A stretch of DNA of 64,000 nucleotides from Pukyongiella litopenaei (lineage in GTDB: Bacteria; Pseudomonadota; Alphaproteobacteria; Rhodobacterales; Rhodobacteraceae), in NCBI RefSeq assembly GCF_003008555.2, contig NZ_CP027665.1, positions 1,364,001-1,428,000 of the forward strand, written 5' to 3'. Below the pieces are notes generated by a model. The model saw only the letters and a list, made by a program, of their open reading frames with translations, was not told where the DNA came from and did not search any database. Position 1 is the first letter of the stretch. The number at the start of each line of letters is the position of its first letter. The translations under genes were made by a program, and so were the position numbers. This document shows, one piece after another, positions 54,338 through 63,268 of the stretch.

Positions 54338-54586
54338 CTACCAATTCCGCCAGTTGTTCCAGTTTGCCCAATTGCCCCAATTGTACCATTGAGCAAACCG
54401 ATCAGTACGGCCAGTGGTTTCCCTATCCGCCTCGGTCTTAATCTCTTCCGATGCTCTGGTCAGCCGGTCACGGATATCCTCGTCACGCACCGTTTCTGAA
54501 TTAACTGCCAATGCCGCCGAAATGTCACCCAAGAAGCTTAAAAAAAGGGCCAAGACTGCGGCAATGAGATACTTCAATCGTATCAT
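54338..54586 (-). CDS. RiPP precursor peptide with signal peptide and five Trp-X-Asn repeats
   Basis: 82 aa. Residues 1-27 are a clear Sec signal (hydrophobic LIAAVLALFLSFLG, cleavage after ALA27). Residues 28-66 are a charged helical leader (SETVRDEDIRDRLTRASEEI). The C-terminus WYNWGNWANWNNWRNW (67-82) is five consecutive W-X-N triplets plus a final Trp. Aromatic-X-Asn is the motif used by three-residue-cyclophane-forming radical SAM enzymes, and such a maturase is encoded directly downstream. AGGAGA precedes the ATG. The peptide would be modified in the cytoplasm, then exported. Confidence 0.85.
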   Translation of the reverse strand: MIRLKYLIAAVLALFLSFLGDISAALAVNSETVRDEDIRDRLTRASEEIKTEADRETTGRTDRFAQWYNWGNWANWNNWRNW

Positions 54587-54619
54587 TACCTTCTCCTAGC
54601 ATTAAAAAATATGATGCTG

Positions 54620-54648
54620 ATTTTACGCTGAATGGACGATTCGCACAA
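54620..54648 (-). promoter_or_regulatory. Candidate promoter of the RiPP operon
   Basis: On the minus strand TTGTGC (-35, 54643-54648) and TAAAAT (-10, 54620-54625) are separated by 17 bases, 34 bases before the precursor start. The -10 matches the sigma-70 consensus in five of six positions. Reading by eye only. Confidence 0.45.
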
Positions 54649-54753
54649 CCTCTGGGTTAGCACTGCAACCGCGTGGTAGTGAATACGAGCTACAATTGCG
54701 TTGCAGCAATCGGTTCCGAGAATGGCTTCAAACGTGGGATTTTCGGATGCAAC

Positions 54754-55210
54754 TGACCTCCCCCCTGATGGTCCCTGGGTCATAACGAGAGTCTGCGGGT
54801 TGGATTTTGGTAGCCGGGTTCGTCGTTTTGGGCAAACGCGCCGGGCGCGGAGACCTCAAAATGCTCAAGCGCTCGGCGTGCTTGCCGTGGCGTCTGGTTT
54901 CCCAGCGATGAGTGCGGCCTGACCGTGTCGTAGCCGTAGCGCCACAAGGCCGGCTTGCGCCGTGCATCGCCCATGCTGTCGAATATTTCCCCATTCAAGA
55001 ACTCGTCGCGCAGGCTCCCGTTGAAGCTCTCGATGAAGGCGTTCTGCTGAGGCTGCCTGGATCGATGTAGTGCCAGGGCACTGCGTTCTCGTCGGCCCAT
55101 CTCAGGATGGCCCGGCTTGTGAACTCAGTACCATTGTCAGTGGCAATGCAGCCGGGTTTGCCATAGATCCTCACCAGCGCGTCCAATTCCCGCGCCAGCT
55201 CACCCTTCAT
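54754..55210 (-). pseudogene. IS3-family OrfB remnant (C-terminal part, frameshifted)
   Basis: The frame ending near 55055 reads IYGKPGCIATDNGTEFTSRAILRWADENAVPWHYIDPG; the next frame continues QQNAFIESFNGSLRDEFLNGEIFDSM ... TVRPHSSLGNQTPRQAR. One A is missing where the frames join. The catalytic Asp (TDNGTE) and Glu (FIESFNG) remain. N-terminal half missing. A TGACCTCCCC sequence at 54754 may be its terminal repeat. It marks the right edge of the island. Confidence 0.8.
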
Positions 55211-55347
55211 GGACTAACGTGGATGCGCACCGACGGATGTGCTGACAATGAAAGTCGACAGTGACTGCGCGAAGCGGTTTGAACGGTTGTCCGAAAAGTA
55301 GATTGCTTCCTCTGTGCCAATCACACTAGGCATCAAGGTCTGAGACA

Positions 55348-55376
55348 AAAGAACCGGGAAGCCACACCGGTTCTCT
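55348..55376 (-). terminator. Terminator of the aap operon
   Basis: On the minus strand AGAACCGG pairs with CCGGTTCT (55350-55357/55367-55374), followed by TTT. It lies about 50 bases past the ATPase stop. Confidence 0.7.
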
Positions 55377-55422
55377 TCTCTGCCTCAAGATCATCGATTG
55401 GTGCTGGCGTTCGGGTAACGGG

Positions 55423-56193
55423 TCAGTGGGACAGAATCTGGCTGAGGAACCTGCGGGTGCGGTCCATCTGAGGATGGTCGAAAAAGGCATCTGGCGTGTT
55501 CTGTTCGACGATCTCGCCGCTGTCCATGAAGATCACCCGGTCGGCTACCGAGCGGGCAAAGGACATTTCGTGCGTGACGCAAAGCATCGTCATGCCGCTG
55601 TGTGCCAGTTCGATCATCACGTCGAGAACCTCCTTGATCATCTCGGGGTCAAGCGCCGAGGTCGGCTCGTCGAACAGCATGATCGAAGGGTTCATGCAAA
55701 GCGATCGGGCAATGGCCACGCGCTGCTGCTGTCCTCCCGAAAGCTGGCCCGGATACTTGTCACGCTGCTCGGCGATGCCGACCCGTTCGAGATAGCGCAT
55801 GGCGGTCGCTTCGGCGTCCATGCGCGGAGTGTTGCGCGCCCACATGGGGGCGAAGCAGAGATTGTCGAGGATGGTCATGTGGGGAAAGAGATTGAACTGC
55901 TGAAAGACCATTCCGACCTCGCGCCGGATCTGGGTAATGTTCCTGCTACTTTCGTTGAGCCGCGTGCCATTGACGTCGATGGTACCCTCCTGGTGCGCCT
56001 CCAAGTGGTTTATGCAGCGGATCAGCGTCGATTTTCCCGACCCGGACGGGCCGCAGATGACGATGCGTTCGCCCCTCTCCACAGTCAGGTCGATGTCCTT
56101 GAGAACGTGGAAATCATCGTACCACTTGTTCACGGCGCGCATCTCGATGACGACGTCTCGGGGTTCGCTCTGGCTGGCCATGGTTGTGGTCAT
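55423..56193 (-). CDS. aapP: General L-amino-acid ABC transporter ATP-binding protein
   Basis: 256 aa. Walker [11 protein letters not shown]-loop [12 protein letters not shown], signature [15 protein letters not shown], Walker [14 protein letters not shown], switch His in VTHEMSFA: the polar amino acid (HisP/GlnQ) class. Start 56193 has GAGGAA upstream; the longer upstream frame is the shadow of the permease gene. Last gene of the operon. Confidence 0.93.
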   Translation of the reverse strand: MTTTMASQSEPRDVVIEMRAVNKWYDDFHVLKDIDLTVERGERIVICGPSGSGKSTLIRCINHLEAHQEGTIDVNGTRLNESSRNITQIRREVGMVFQQFNLFPHMTILDNLCFAPMWARNTPRMDAEATAMRYLERVGIAEQRDKYPGQLSGGQQQRVAIARSLCMNPSIMLFDEPTSALDPEMIKEVLDVMIELAHSGMTMLCVTHEMSFARSVADRVIFMDSGEIVEQNTPDAFFDHPQMDRTRRFLSQILSH

Positions 56194-56215
56194 GGGAGAT
56201 TCCTCGGTTTTCGTG

Positions 56216-57316
56216 TCAGGCAGTGTGGGCGGATGGGCCGCGCCGTTCCAGCTCTCGGCCATAAAGGCTGAGGCCATAGCAGATCGACCAGTAGACGAAG
56301 GCGGCAAAGATATAGGCCTCGGCCTGGAACCCCAGCCAGTCGGCATCGAGGGCGGCGTTCTTGACCATGCCAAGGAAATCCAGCAGCCCGACGATGATGA
56401 CCAGCGACGTGTCCTTGAAGAGCGCGATGCAGCGTCCGACCAGCGGAGGCAGAACATGACGCAACGCCTGCGGGACAACGACAAACGCGATGGTCCGCGT
56501 GCGGCTCACGCCGAGAGCCAGCGACGCTTCGGTCTGGCCCGGCGGTATGGCTTGCAGCCCACCTCGGACGACCTCGGCCATGTAGGCGGCCGAGAATAGA
56601 ATCAGGCCGATCTGGATACGAAGCAGGTTGTTGATGACCACCTCGGGCGGAAGGAACAGTGGCATCATCACCGAGGCCATGAACAGGATGGTAATCAACG
56701 GGACGCCGCGCAGCAGCTCGATGAATGCCACGCAGAGCGATTTCACCACCGGGGTGCCGTAGAATCGGCCGAGTGCCAGGATCACGCCGAGGGGGATCGA
56801 CACGATCACCCCGACCAGAGCCAGCAGGACGCTGAGCATCAGCCCGCCCCAGAGCGACTGATCAACGTCTTGCATCCCGAAAGCGCCGCCGATCATGATC
56901 AGCGCAAAGACCGGCAGCACCGACCATGCGGCGATCACCGCGAACCCACGCAGCCGGTTCGTGTAGGTCAGCCCCGCCAGCACGATCAGCGCGACGGCGG
57001 CGATGGCCGGTCGCCATGCCAAGTCCTGTGGATAGACGCCCATCATGAGCACGTTGAACTTATCCACAACGAAGGGCCAGCAGGCGCCGTCGTTCAGGCG
57101 ACAGCTTCCGGCATCGCCGGTGAATGTCGCATCCAGAACGAGCCAGTCGAACAGCCGCGGCACGACCGCGGCCAGCATCCCCAGCAGGAACAGCGTGATG
57201 ATCGTATCTTTCCAGCCACCGAACAGGTTCGCCCGCAACCAGGCGAGCAGTCCGATCCGTGCGGACGGGGCGGGGCGCGGCGGGGTGGGTTTGAAGACGA
57301 TAGCTTCATCGGTCAT
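56216..57316 (-). CDS. aapM: General L-amino-acid ABC transporter permease (AapM/BztC)
   Basis: 366 aa. N-terminal cytoplasmic Pro-rich stretch and TM1 ([19 protein letters not shown]), a long insert typical of AapM, then the HisM-like core with [24 protein letters not shown] and [24 protein letters not shown]. An ATG 18 bases earlier is possible but overlaps aapQ; 57316 lies just after its stop. Confidence 0.92.
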   Translation of the reverse strand: MTDEAIVFKPTPPRPAPSARIGLLAWLRANLFGGWKDTIITLFLLGMLAAVVPRLFDWLVLDATFTGDAGSCRLNDGACWPFVVDKFNVLMMGVYPQDLAWRPAIAAVALIVLAGLTYTNRLRGFAVIAAWSVLPVFALIMIGGAFGMQDVDQSLWGGLMLSVLLALVGVIVSIPLGVILALGRFYGTPVVKSLCVAFIELLRGVPLITILFMASVMMPLFLPPEVVINNLLRIQIGLILFSAAYMAEVVRGGLQAIPPGQTEASLALGVSRTRTIAFVVVPQALRHVLPPLVGRCIALFKDTSLVIIVGLLDFLGMVKNAALDADWLGFQAEAYIFAAFVYWSICYGLSLYGRELERRGPSAHTA

Positions 57317-57320
57317 GGCA

Positions 57321-58496
57321 TCACCGTTGCGCATGTTGAACGCGGGCGTTCAGGTAATTCATGCCGACCGAGATCACGAGGTTGATCGTCAGATAGACGG
57401 CCATCCACATCGCGATGATCTCGACCGCCTGGCCGTTCTGCCCGATGATCGTGCCACCGATGGACACCATGTCCGGATATCCGATCGCCACCGCGAGCGA
57501 GCTGTTTTTGACGAGGCTCGCGTAGTCGTTGGTGGTGGCCGGTATGGTGACCCGCAGCGCCTGTGGAAGAAGTACCTTGCGCGTGACCACGGCACTAGAC
57601 ACCCCGAGCGCGTTCGCCGCCTCGATCTGACCGGCATCTACCGACTGGATACCGCTGCGCACGTTCTCGCCGATATAGGCGGCGGTATATAGCACCAGCC
57701 CGATCAGGAGCGAGGTGAATTCCGGGCGCATCACCATGCCGCCCTTGAAATTGAACCCCGAATAGACCGGCAACTCGCCGCTGACTGGGCTGCCACCGAG
57801 CAAGAAGGCGAAGCCGGCAAGCCCCACGAAGATCGCCAGCCCGCCCCGGAAACCGGGCACGGACCGACCGGTGCGGATCTTGTGACGCGCGGCCCAGCGC
57901 CAGAACACGATCCCCAGCATCAGCGCCACGGCCGTGCCGATGGCGAAGACTGCGAAACCCGGGCCAGCCTGCGGTCGCGGAAGATAGAATCCGCGTTTGG
58001 ACAGATAGACCCCGTCTATCAGCCCGATGGCGTCGCGCGGGTGCGGCAATGCGGCGATGACCACCGAATAGACAAAGAACAGCGTCAGCAGCAGCGGCAG
58101 GTTGCGCAGCGTCTCTACATAGATCGCCGCTACCTTCGCCAGCAGCCAGTTACGCGATACCCGCGACACCCCGACGATCACCCCGAGAACGGTCGCACCG
58201 ATGATCGCCAGAACGGAGACGAAGAGCGTGTTCAACACCCCGACCAGGAAGGCATAGCCGTAGCTGCGCGTTGGGTCGTAGTCGATCAGGCTGTCCCCGA
58301 TCGGCAACCCGGCCTCTTGTTCGAGGAAGGCAAAACCACTTTCGATCCCCCTGAGCGCGAGGTTTTCCTGCGTGTTGTCAAACAACAGGTAGACCCCCGC
58401 CAGCACGAGGGCCAGAACAGCCCCCTGCGACAGCGCCGAGCGCATGGCCCCCGCCGTCAGGCCAAGGGCGGTTTTCGTGCTGGTGACGGCCATCAT
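57321..58496 (-). CDS. aapQ: General L-amino-acid ABC transporter permease (AapQ/BztB)
   Basis: 391 aa. TM1 (GAVLALVLAGVYLLFDNTQENL), then TLRNLPLLLTLFFVYSVV, a large insert with PVYSGFNFKGGMVMRPEF, and the EAA-like EAANALGVSSAVVTRKVLLPQALRV. This extended size is diagnostic of AapQ/BztB rather than plain HisQ. Confidence 0.93.
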   Translation of the reverse strand: MMAVTSTKTALGLTAGAMRSALSQGAVLALVLAGVYLLFDNTQENLALRGIESGFAFLEQEAGLPIGDSLIDYDPTRSYGYAFLVGVLNTLFVSVLAIIGATVLGVIVGVSRVSRNWLLAKVAAIYVETLRNLPLLLTLFFVYSVVIAALPHPRDAIGLIDGVYLSKRGFYLPRPQAGPGFAVFAIGTAVALMLGIVFWRWAARHKIRTGRSVPGFRGGLAIFVGLAGFAFLLGGSPVSGELPVYSGFNFKGGMVMRPEFTSLLIGLVLYTAAYIGENVRSGIQSVDAGQIEAANALGVSSAVVTRKVLLPQALRVTIPATTNDYASLVKNSSLAVAIGYPDMVSIGGTIIGQNGQAVEIIAMWMAVYLTINLVISVGMNYLNARVQHAQR

Positions 58497-58593
58497 CGGT
58501 TCCGGTGCGGGAATTGCGGCTTCGTGGTGCCGGACCGCGATGGATCACGGCCCGGTAGCTGGTGTCCTGGGGCCACCCCCCTGCCTGTCCGGC

Positions 58594-59607
58594 TCAGCGG
58601 ATCGGCATCGCGTAGAGGATTCCGCCATCCTTCCACTGCGCGTTCAGGCCGCGTTCCATCCCGAGCGTTGCAGTCAGGTTGCGCCCGAAGATCTCGCCGT
58701 AGTTGCCGACCGCCGAGATGGCCTTGACCATCCAGTCGCCGTCCAGCCCGATGAAACCGCCGGTGTCGCCGCTGCTGCCCAGCAACCGCTTTATGTTCGG
58801 GGCGGTCGCATTGGCCGCCTGCTCGGCGACATTGGCCTGGGTGATACCCAGATCCTCGGCCGCAATCAGTCCGAACACAACCCAGGTGACGAGGTCCTTC
58901 CACTGGTTGTCGCCATGCGCGACCAGCGGCGCAAGAGGCTCTTTCGAGATGACCTCGGGCAGGATCCGGTGCGCCGACGGATCAGCGAAACTGGTGCGGA
59001 ATGCGGCCAACTGGCTCATGTCGGTGGTCAGAGCGTCGCAGCGGCCCGACTTGTAGGCTTCCACTGCCTCGTGCTTGCCTTCGAAAACCACGGGTTCGAG
59101 TTGCAGGTCGTTGGAGCGTCCGAAATCCGCCAGGTTCAGTTCGGTCGTGGTGCCTGTCGTGACGCAGACCGTTGCGCCGTCCATTTCCTTCGCGCTTTCG
59201 ACGCCGGTGGCAGCGTTGATCATGAAGCCTTGGCCGTCGTAATAAACCACGGCGGTGAAATCCACGCCCTCGGTCGTGTCGCGCTTCATCGTCCAGGTGG
59301 TTGTGCGTGATGTCAGATCGACCTGCCCGCTCGACACCGCAAGTACCTTCTGTTTGGAAGCCAGCGGCACATAGCGGACCGCCTCGGCATCGCCCAGGAT
59401 CGCCGCTGCGATGGCCCGGCAGAAGTCCACGTCGAACCCGACCCAGACACCCTCGGAATTGGGGTTGGAGAAGCCGGGCACGCCTTCACTGACGCCACAA
59501 GCCAGTTCGCCCGCCTCGCGCACCTTGTCCAGCGTACCCGCATGAACCGCCCCGGCAACGGTCATCGCCGCAGCAGTAGCCGCGCCCAGTTTCAACACCT
59601 TGTTCAT
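58594..59607 (-). CDS. aapJ: General L-amino-acid ABC transporter substrate-binding protein (AapJ/BztA)
   Basis: 337 aa. Signal peptide 1-23 (AAAMTVAGAVHA before GTLDKVREAGE). SBP_bac_3 features: GFDVDFCRAIAAAILGD, VDLTSRTTTWTMKRDTTEGVDF, VCVTTGTTTELNLADF, and a C-terminal GLDGDWMVKAISAVGNYGEIF. Binds a wide range of L-amino acids (family knowledge). Preceded by a good promoter (59685-59712). Confidence 0.94.
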   Translation of the reverse strand: MNKVLKLGAATAAAMTVAGAVHAGTLDKVREAGELACGVSEGVPGFSNPNSEGVWVGFDVDFCRAIAAAILGDAEAVRYVPLASKQKVLAVSSGQVDLTSRTTTWTMKRDTTEGVDFTAVVYYDGQGFMINAATGVESAKEMDGATVCVTTGTTTELNLADFGRSNDLQLEPVVFEGKHEAVEAYKSGRCDALTTDMSQLAAFRTSFADPSAHRILPEVISKEPLAPLVAHGDNQWKDLVTWVVFGLIAAEDLGITQANVAEQAANATAPNIKRLLGSSGDTGGFIGLDGDWMVKAISAVGNYGEIFGRNLTATLGMERGLNAQWKDGGILYAMPIR

Positions 59608-59684
59608 CGTCTCCGCCCCTCTCGATATTTGCGTGGCTTGTTGCCGAACGTGCTCTTGCTGCACGCTTTCCGTACGCGACAGGC

Positions 59685-59712
59685 ATACTATTTGGGCACA
59701 CAGGATTGTCAA
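59685..59712 (-). promoter_or_regulatory. Sigma-70-like promoter of aapJ
   Basis: On the minus strand a perfect TTGACA (-35, 59707-59712) and TAGTAT (-10, 59685-59690), spacing 16, 77 bases before the aapJ start. Confidence 0.6.
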
Positions 59713-60080
59713 AGATGAATATATTGCCAAAGGATAGCCAACCGGTTGAATGCGGGCACGCCGCGGGGTGAGGTGAACAGGCCCTGGTGGATCTCAGCCG
59801 CCGCACGCCGATCCAGAAGAACCGGGTGCCAGAGCATGTCGAAGAAGCGGTCATCGCCTGCGCTGTTGAAGACGCTGAGCTACTCCCCAAAGTTTGGACA
59901 GTTTTGCACGTAGACTAGGCTACTCTCTGCTCCTGCTGATCGGGTTTGCCTGACGAACAACGCCGCAGAGCGGGCGCTGCGCGGCGTGGCCCTTGGCCGA
60001 AAGTCATGGCTCTTCGCCGGCTCCGAGCGCGGCGGTGACCGCAGCCTACGCCGGATGGTTACGAAAGGTCCGATCATGCT
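59713..60080. other. IS graveyard with unrecognised gene remnant
   Basis: No intact gene. A minus-strand frame around 59730-59880 reads like the tail of a protein (DDRFFDMLWHPVLLDRRAAAE) that I cannot name. It ends against the IS66 remnant at 59950. Composition is mixed. Confidence 0.4.
59950..60054 (+). pseudogene. IS66-family transposase (TnpC) C-terminal fragment
   Basis: About 35 codons: LTNNAAERALRGVALGRKSW followed by LFAGSERGGDR, the highly conserved NNxAERALR...GRKNWLFAGS motif of IS66 TnpC. Nothing of the rest is present. Confidence 0.75.
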
Positions 60081-60470
60081 TTATTCGAGCGGTCTGTCTT
60101 CAAGCGTCAGTTCGGCCGCAACCTCCTTCAGGGCCAGTGCCTCGGGTCGCAGTTCCTTAACTTCAGGTGTCGTTGCCTGACGGGCGGTGTCACCCGCCAG
60201 CCGGTTCTTCCCAGCTTCGAGGAGTTCCTTCGACCAGGAACAATACAGGTTCTCGGCAATGCCCTCACGGCGACACAGCGCGGCGATGCTCTCTTCGCCC
60301 CGAAGAAAGTCCAGAACGACCCTGATCTTCTCCTCGGACGAATACTGTTTGCGTGTCTTCCGCTTAATGCCCCTGACCAACTTGTCAGCGGCGTCTTTCG
60401 ATATTCTGGATTTCTTGTTCTTCTTCGATCCATAATGGCTTCGATGAACCAGAAATCCTCCGTTGCTCAA
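60081..60470 (-). pseudogene. IS3-family OrfA, partial
   Basis: Frame of 129 codons; the OrfA part is KSRISKDAADKLVRGIKRKT, RKQYSSEEKIRVVLDFLRGE and ALCRREGIAENLYCSWSKEL, then VKELRPEALALKEVAAELTL. The true start is uncertain and the C-terminal end is truncated before OrfB. It has the same orientation and plausible pairing with the OrfB remnant at 54754-55210 on the other side of the aap operon. Confidence 0.75.
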
Positions 60471-60564
60471 ACCCCTAAATCTGTCCGCTGGGTGCTGACG
60501 TCAGACAAAGTTCAGCGCATTGTGTTCGCAGGTCGCGACACATCGATATTCCGCAGGGGTGGCG

Positions 60565-61458
60565 TTAGGCGTCATCGGGAATGGCTCTCGGGATCACCTC
60601 TATCCGGCGATAGGGGGCGACGGTTCCGGCCCGGCGGAGCGCCTCGTCCACGACGGTGAAAATCTCATCGCGGCAATCGGCATCGCGATCGAACCGCGAT
60701 ATCCAGAAGCGCAATGCGTAGGTGATCCCGCCCTCTTCGTAGGACAGGACACGCACGTCAGGTGCCGGGTCTTGCTGGATGAGTTTTGCCGCTTTCAGGG
60801 CCGCCAGCATGACGTCGGACGCACGGCCGATCGGCATGCTGTGATCGAGCGTTATCTTGACCTGTGCACGGTATTGGGGCTTGGGCGCGGAATAGTTGGT
60901 GATACGCTGGCGCGCGATCTGGCTGTTGGGCAGGATCATGTAGGTACGATCGATCGTCAGGAGCCGCGTGGTGCGCCAGCCGATCTCGATCACCTTGCCG
61001 CGCGCCAGCCCGTCGATATCGACCCAGTCGCCGATACGGAACGGTCCCTCCACGCCCAGCGCGACCCCTGACAGCGTGTCGGCGACGACGTTTCGGATCG
61101 CGAAGCCCAGCAGCGCCAGCACGAGGCCGGAGCCCGCCAGTGCCCCGAACGCGCCTTGCCCCATGAAAAGCGAGACGGTCGCGACGAAGGCGATCAGAAA
61201 CAGCAGCGCCGCCACCATATCCTTGAGCAGGCGCGGGTAGGGGCGGCGTCTTGCGGCAGTCTGATCGAGGACGAACGCTGCGATCCTGCTGGCGAACCAA
61301 GCCGCCGCAAAATAGGCCAGCGCGGTGACGGCGAGCGACAGGGTTTCGTCATCCCCGAGCACCCCGGCCAGTCGCGACGGAAACAGGACCAGCCCGAGGC
61401 TGAACAGAGTCAAGATCGCAGGCCAGAGAAGCCGGCGGAAATGTTGCTTCACGCTCAT
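60565..61458 (-). CDS. MscS-family small-conductance channel/transporter (second)
   Basis: 297 aa. TM segments: AILTLFSLGLVLFPSRL, LSLAVTALAYFAAAWFAS, LKDMVAALLFLIAFVATVSLFM and the pore-like GALAGSGLVLALLGFAIRNVVADTLSGVALGVEGPFRIGDWVDIDG (in part). Beta-domain IGWRTTRLLTIDRTYMILPNSQIARQ. Clearly different from the MscS at 29551. AAAGGG precedes the ATG at 61458. Confidence 0.88.
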   Translation of the reverse strand: MSVKQHFRRLLWPAILTLFSLGLVLFPSRLAGVLGDDETLSLAVTALAYFAAAWFASRIAAFVLDQTAARRRPYPRLLKDMVAALLFLIAFVATVSLFMGQGAFGALAGSGLVLALLGFAIRNVVADTLSGVALGVEGPFRIGDWVDIDGLARGKVIEIGWRTTRLLTIDRTYMILPNSQIARQRITNYSAPKPQYRAQVKITLDHSMPIGRASDVMLAALKAAKLIQQDPAPDVRVLSYEEGGITYALRFWISRFDRDADCRDEIFTVVDEALRRAGTVAPYRRIEVIPRAIPDDA

Positions 61459-61738
61459 GGTCAAAGCCCTTTCGTCTGGATGATGTGCGGACAGCGCGGG
61501 CGCCATGCCTGGTTTCGGCCGGCGGCCAATGACAACGAGACCCCAGAGCCTGACCCGCAGAATGCGGGATTGCGGAAACGGGTCATTTCACGGAAATCGG
61601 GGCGCCGATATCTACGGGGCGATATCGACCGATGGTGGCTCGCCCCGGGATATCGCCCAATGACCGTCTCACATCATCGCGAATTCCCGGGGGCAGGCCC
61701 GGCATGGCGCCGGCACCATTTTCGATATCAATACGGCG

Positions 61739-62179
61739 TCAACCATCGCCATCGCCGGACGGCGGATGCACCCGGATCACCGTCAGCATCCGGCGCTGGT
61801 TTGCGCGTGTGTCCCAGTGGAACACGGCACCCTCGGTCAGCCCCAACAGGGCGACGCCGATCGGTGTCACGACCGACACGCGCTGCTGCGCGATGTCGGC
61901 ATCTTCCGGATAGCTCAGCGTCACCGTCCGCTCGATGCCGGTACTCTCGTCCCGGTAGGTCACGGTGCTGCCGATCGACACGACATTCGCCGGCATCTTG
62001 GCCGGCGCAACGATCCGGGCGCGCCCGATCTCGTCCAGCAGGCGGTCGGCGAGCGCCGGGCTGCGTTGCATCGCCCCTTCGGCGAGCGCTTCGATATACG
62101 CGAGATCATCGGCATTGATGATGATCTTCGGGGCACGCGGATTGCGTTTCGCGACAGTCCTGGTCTTTTCGGTCATCAT
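61739..62179 (-). CDS. rnk: Rnk-like GreA/GreB C-terminal-domain protein
   Basis: 146 aa. N-terminal coiled-coil-like short arm (IIINADDLAYIEALAEGAMQR), then the FKBP-like GreA_C domain: VSIGSTVTYRDESTGIERTV, TLSYPEDADIAQQRVSVVTP and IGVALLGLTEGAVFHW. Rnk binds RNA polymerase and competes with Gre factors. AAGGAGG precedes the start. A second paralogue follows upstream on the same strand. Confidence 0.85.
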   Translation of the reverse strand: MMTEKTRTVAKRNPRAPKIIINADDLAYIEALAEGAMQRSPALADRLLDEIGRARIVAPAKMPANVVSIGSTVTYRDESTGIERTVTLSYPEDADIAQQRVSVVTPIGVALLGLTEGAVFHWDTRANQRRMLTVIRVHPPSGDGDG

Positions 62180-62265
62180 TTTGGCCTCCTTCAGGTCACG
62201 GGATGAAAGGCGGGCGGTGTGCGTGCCACCGCCTGCGGGTTGCTGGAATGGGCTGCGGTCCGGGT

Positions 62266-62718
62266 TCAGTTCTGCGGCGTGACGCCGAGGACCGACACCG
62301 ATGTGATCGTCCCGTCCTCGCACAGAAGCGGCGCCTGCTGACCGACCCGCATGCCGATCAGGGTGGCCCCCAGCAGGGAAGCCACCGGGATCACGCTGCT
62401 GCCCGATCCCGACCCGGCCCGGTGGACAAGCAGCCCTGCCTGGTGCGCGCCACCGTTCACGGAATAGGTCACATGGCATCCACCGGTGACGAGATCACGC
62501 GCATGCAGATTGCTGACCGGTTCCGTTGTCCGAATCTTGTTGCGGAGAACATGCGCAAGCAGTGTCATGGCGGGCTGCGGCAGTTCCTTGCACAGGTCCA
62601 GGTGCTGCCGGAGTTTCCGGTGGTCACCTGCCGGCAGGGTCGTTTTCATGCGCGGACGGAGCCTGGGGCCGGGGTGATTGTAACGGTCGATGGCGGTAAT
62701 GCCGTGGATGCTGGTCAT
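62266..62718 (-). CDS. Second Rnk/GreA-C-like protein
   Basis: 150 aa. N-terminal helical part (DHRKLRQHLDLCKELPQPAM), then a GreA_C-like domain (HVTYSVNGGAHQAGLLVHRA and SVIPVASLLGATLIGMRVGQ). GAGGAG precedes ATG 62718. It lies 86 bases upstream of the first Rnk-like gene, likely in the same transcript. Divergent from its neighbour, so not a recent duplicate. Confidence 0.75.
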   Translation of the reverse strand: MTSIHGITAIDRYNHPGPRLRPRMKTTLPAGDHRKLRQHLDLCKELPQPAMTLLAHVLRNKIRTTEPVSNLHARDLVTGGCHVTYSVNGGAHQAGLLVHRAGSGSGSSVIPVASLLGATLIGMRVGQQAPLLCEDGTITSVSVLGVTPQN

Positions 62719-63268
62719 GACTGCTCCTCGGACGACAGTGTCGTCGCTTGTTCACTTCAGGACTGTGAGGAGACCCCGGAAGGTTCAGCGGGCGAAAGCG
62801 CCTACACCGCCCGGGGAAGCGGGCGGTTCAGCAAAAGAAATCCGACATGATCTGCATGTACCATCATGCCTTGAGAGATAGGTGTGTCAGCCGCAAACGT
62901 CAATCTCGGCGGCACCGTTTCGATGCAAACGGCCGGGTCCGAGCGGTTTCGGGCCATAAGGTCGCAGCCCCGCCCGGGAGCCTTGTAACCCCCGCACGGG
63001 CGGCCCATGTCTGTCCCATGTCGATGTTCATGCGTCATACGAGGTTCCTGCTCTTCGCGGGAAATCTGCTGAACCGCCGGTAACCCCGGGCGGGGCCGGG
63101 TCTTGTGCCTGCCTTTGCTTCGGGACCGGGATCGATCTTCCACAGATCAATTCGAAAGACGGAGGCGTTCGCGCCACCAGAGCAGGACGTTCGGGTAACC
63201 GCGTCCGTGCTTCGCGTGGTTGGCTCGCCGATGTCTTGGTATCAGTAGCCTCAGGACTGGAGGATGAC
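62719..63268. other. 550-bp intergenic region
   Basis: Holds promoters for the divergent Rnk-like and DUF1127 genes. Apart from the weak small ORF at 62802-63038 on minus I see no gene, tRNA or clear operator. Confidence 0.4.
62802..63038 (-). CDS. Possible small protein, unsupported family
   Basis: 78 codons from ATG 63038, with AGGA seven bases upstream (MTHEHRHGTDMGRPCGG ... LLLNRPLPRAV). His-rich start, no recognised domain. May be chance in GC-rich DNA. Confidence 0.25.
   Translation of the reverse strand: MTHEHRHGTDMGRPCGGYKAPGRGCDLMARNRSDPAVCIETVPPRLTFAADTPISQGMMVHADHVGFLLLNRPLPRAV

Noticed and set aside
54328-54396. Gly-rich N-terminal extension of the radical SAM frame (GTIGAIGQTGTTGG), looking like a Gly-rich repeat precursor
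   Set aside because: It is the precursor's Trp-X-Asn repeat DNA read in another frame; the precursor frame has a signal peptide, SD and promoter, while this extension starts at TTG inside it.
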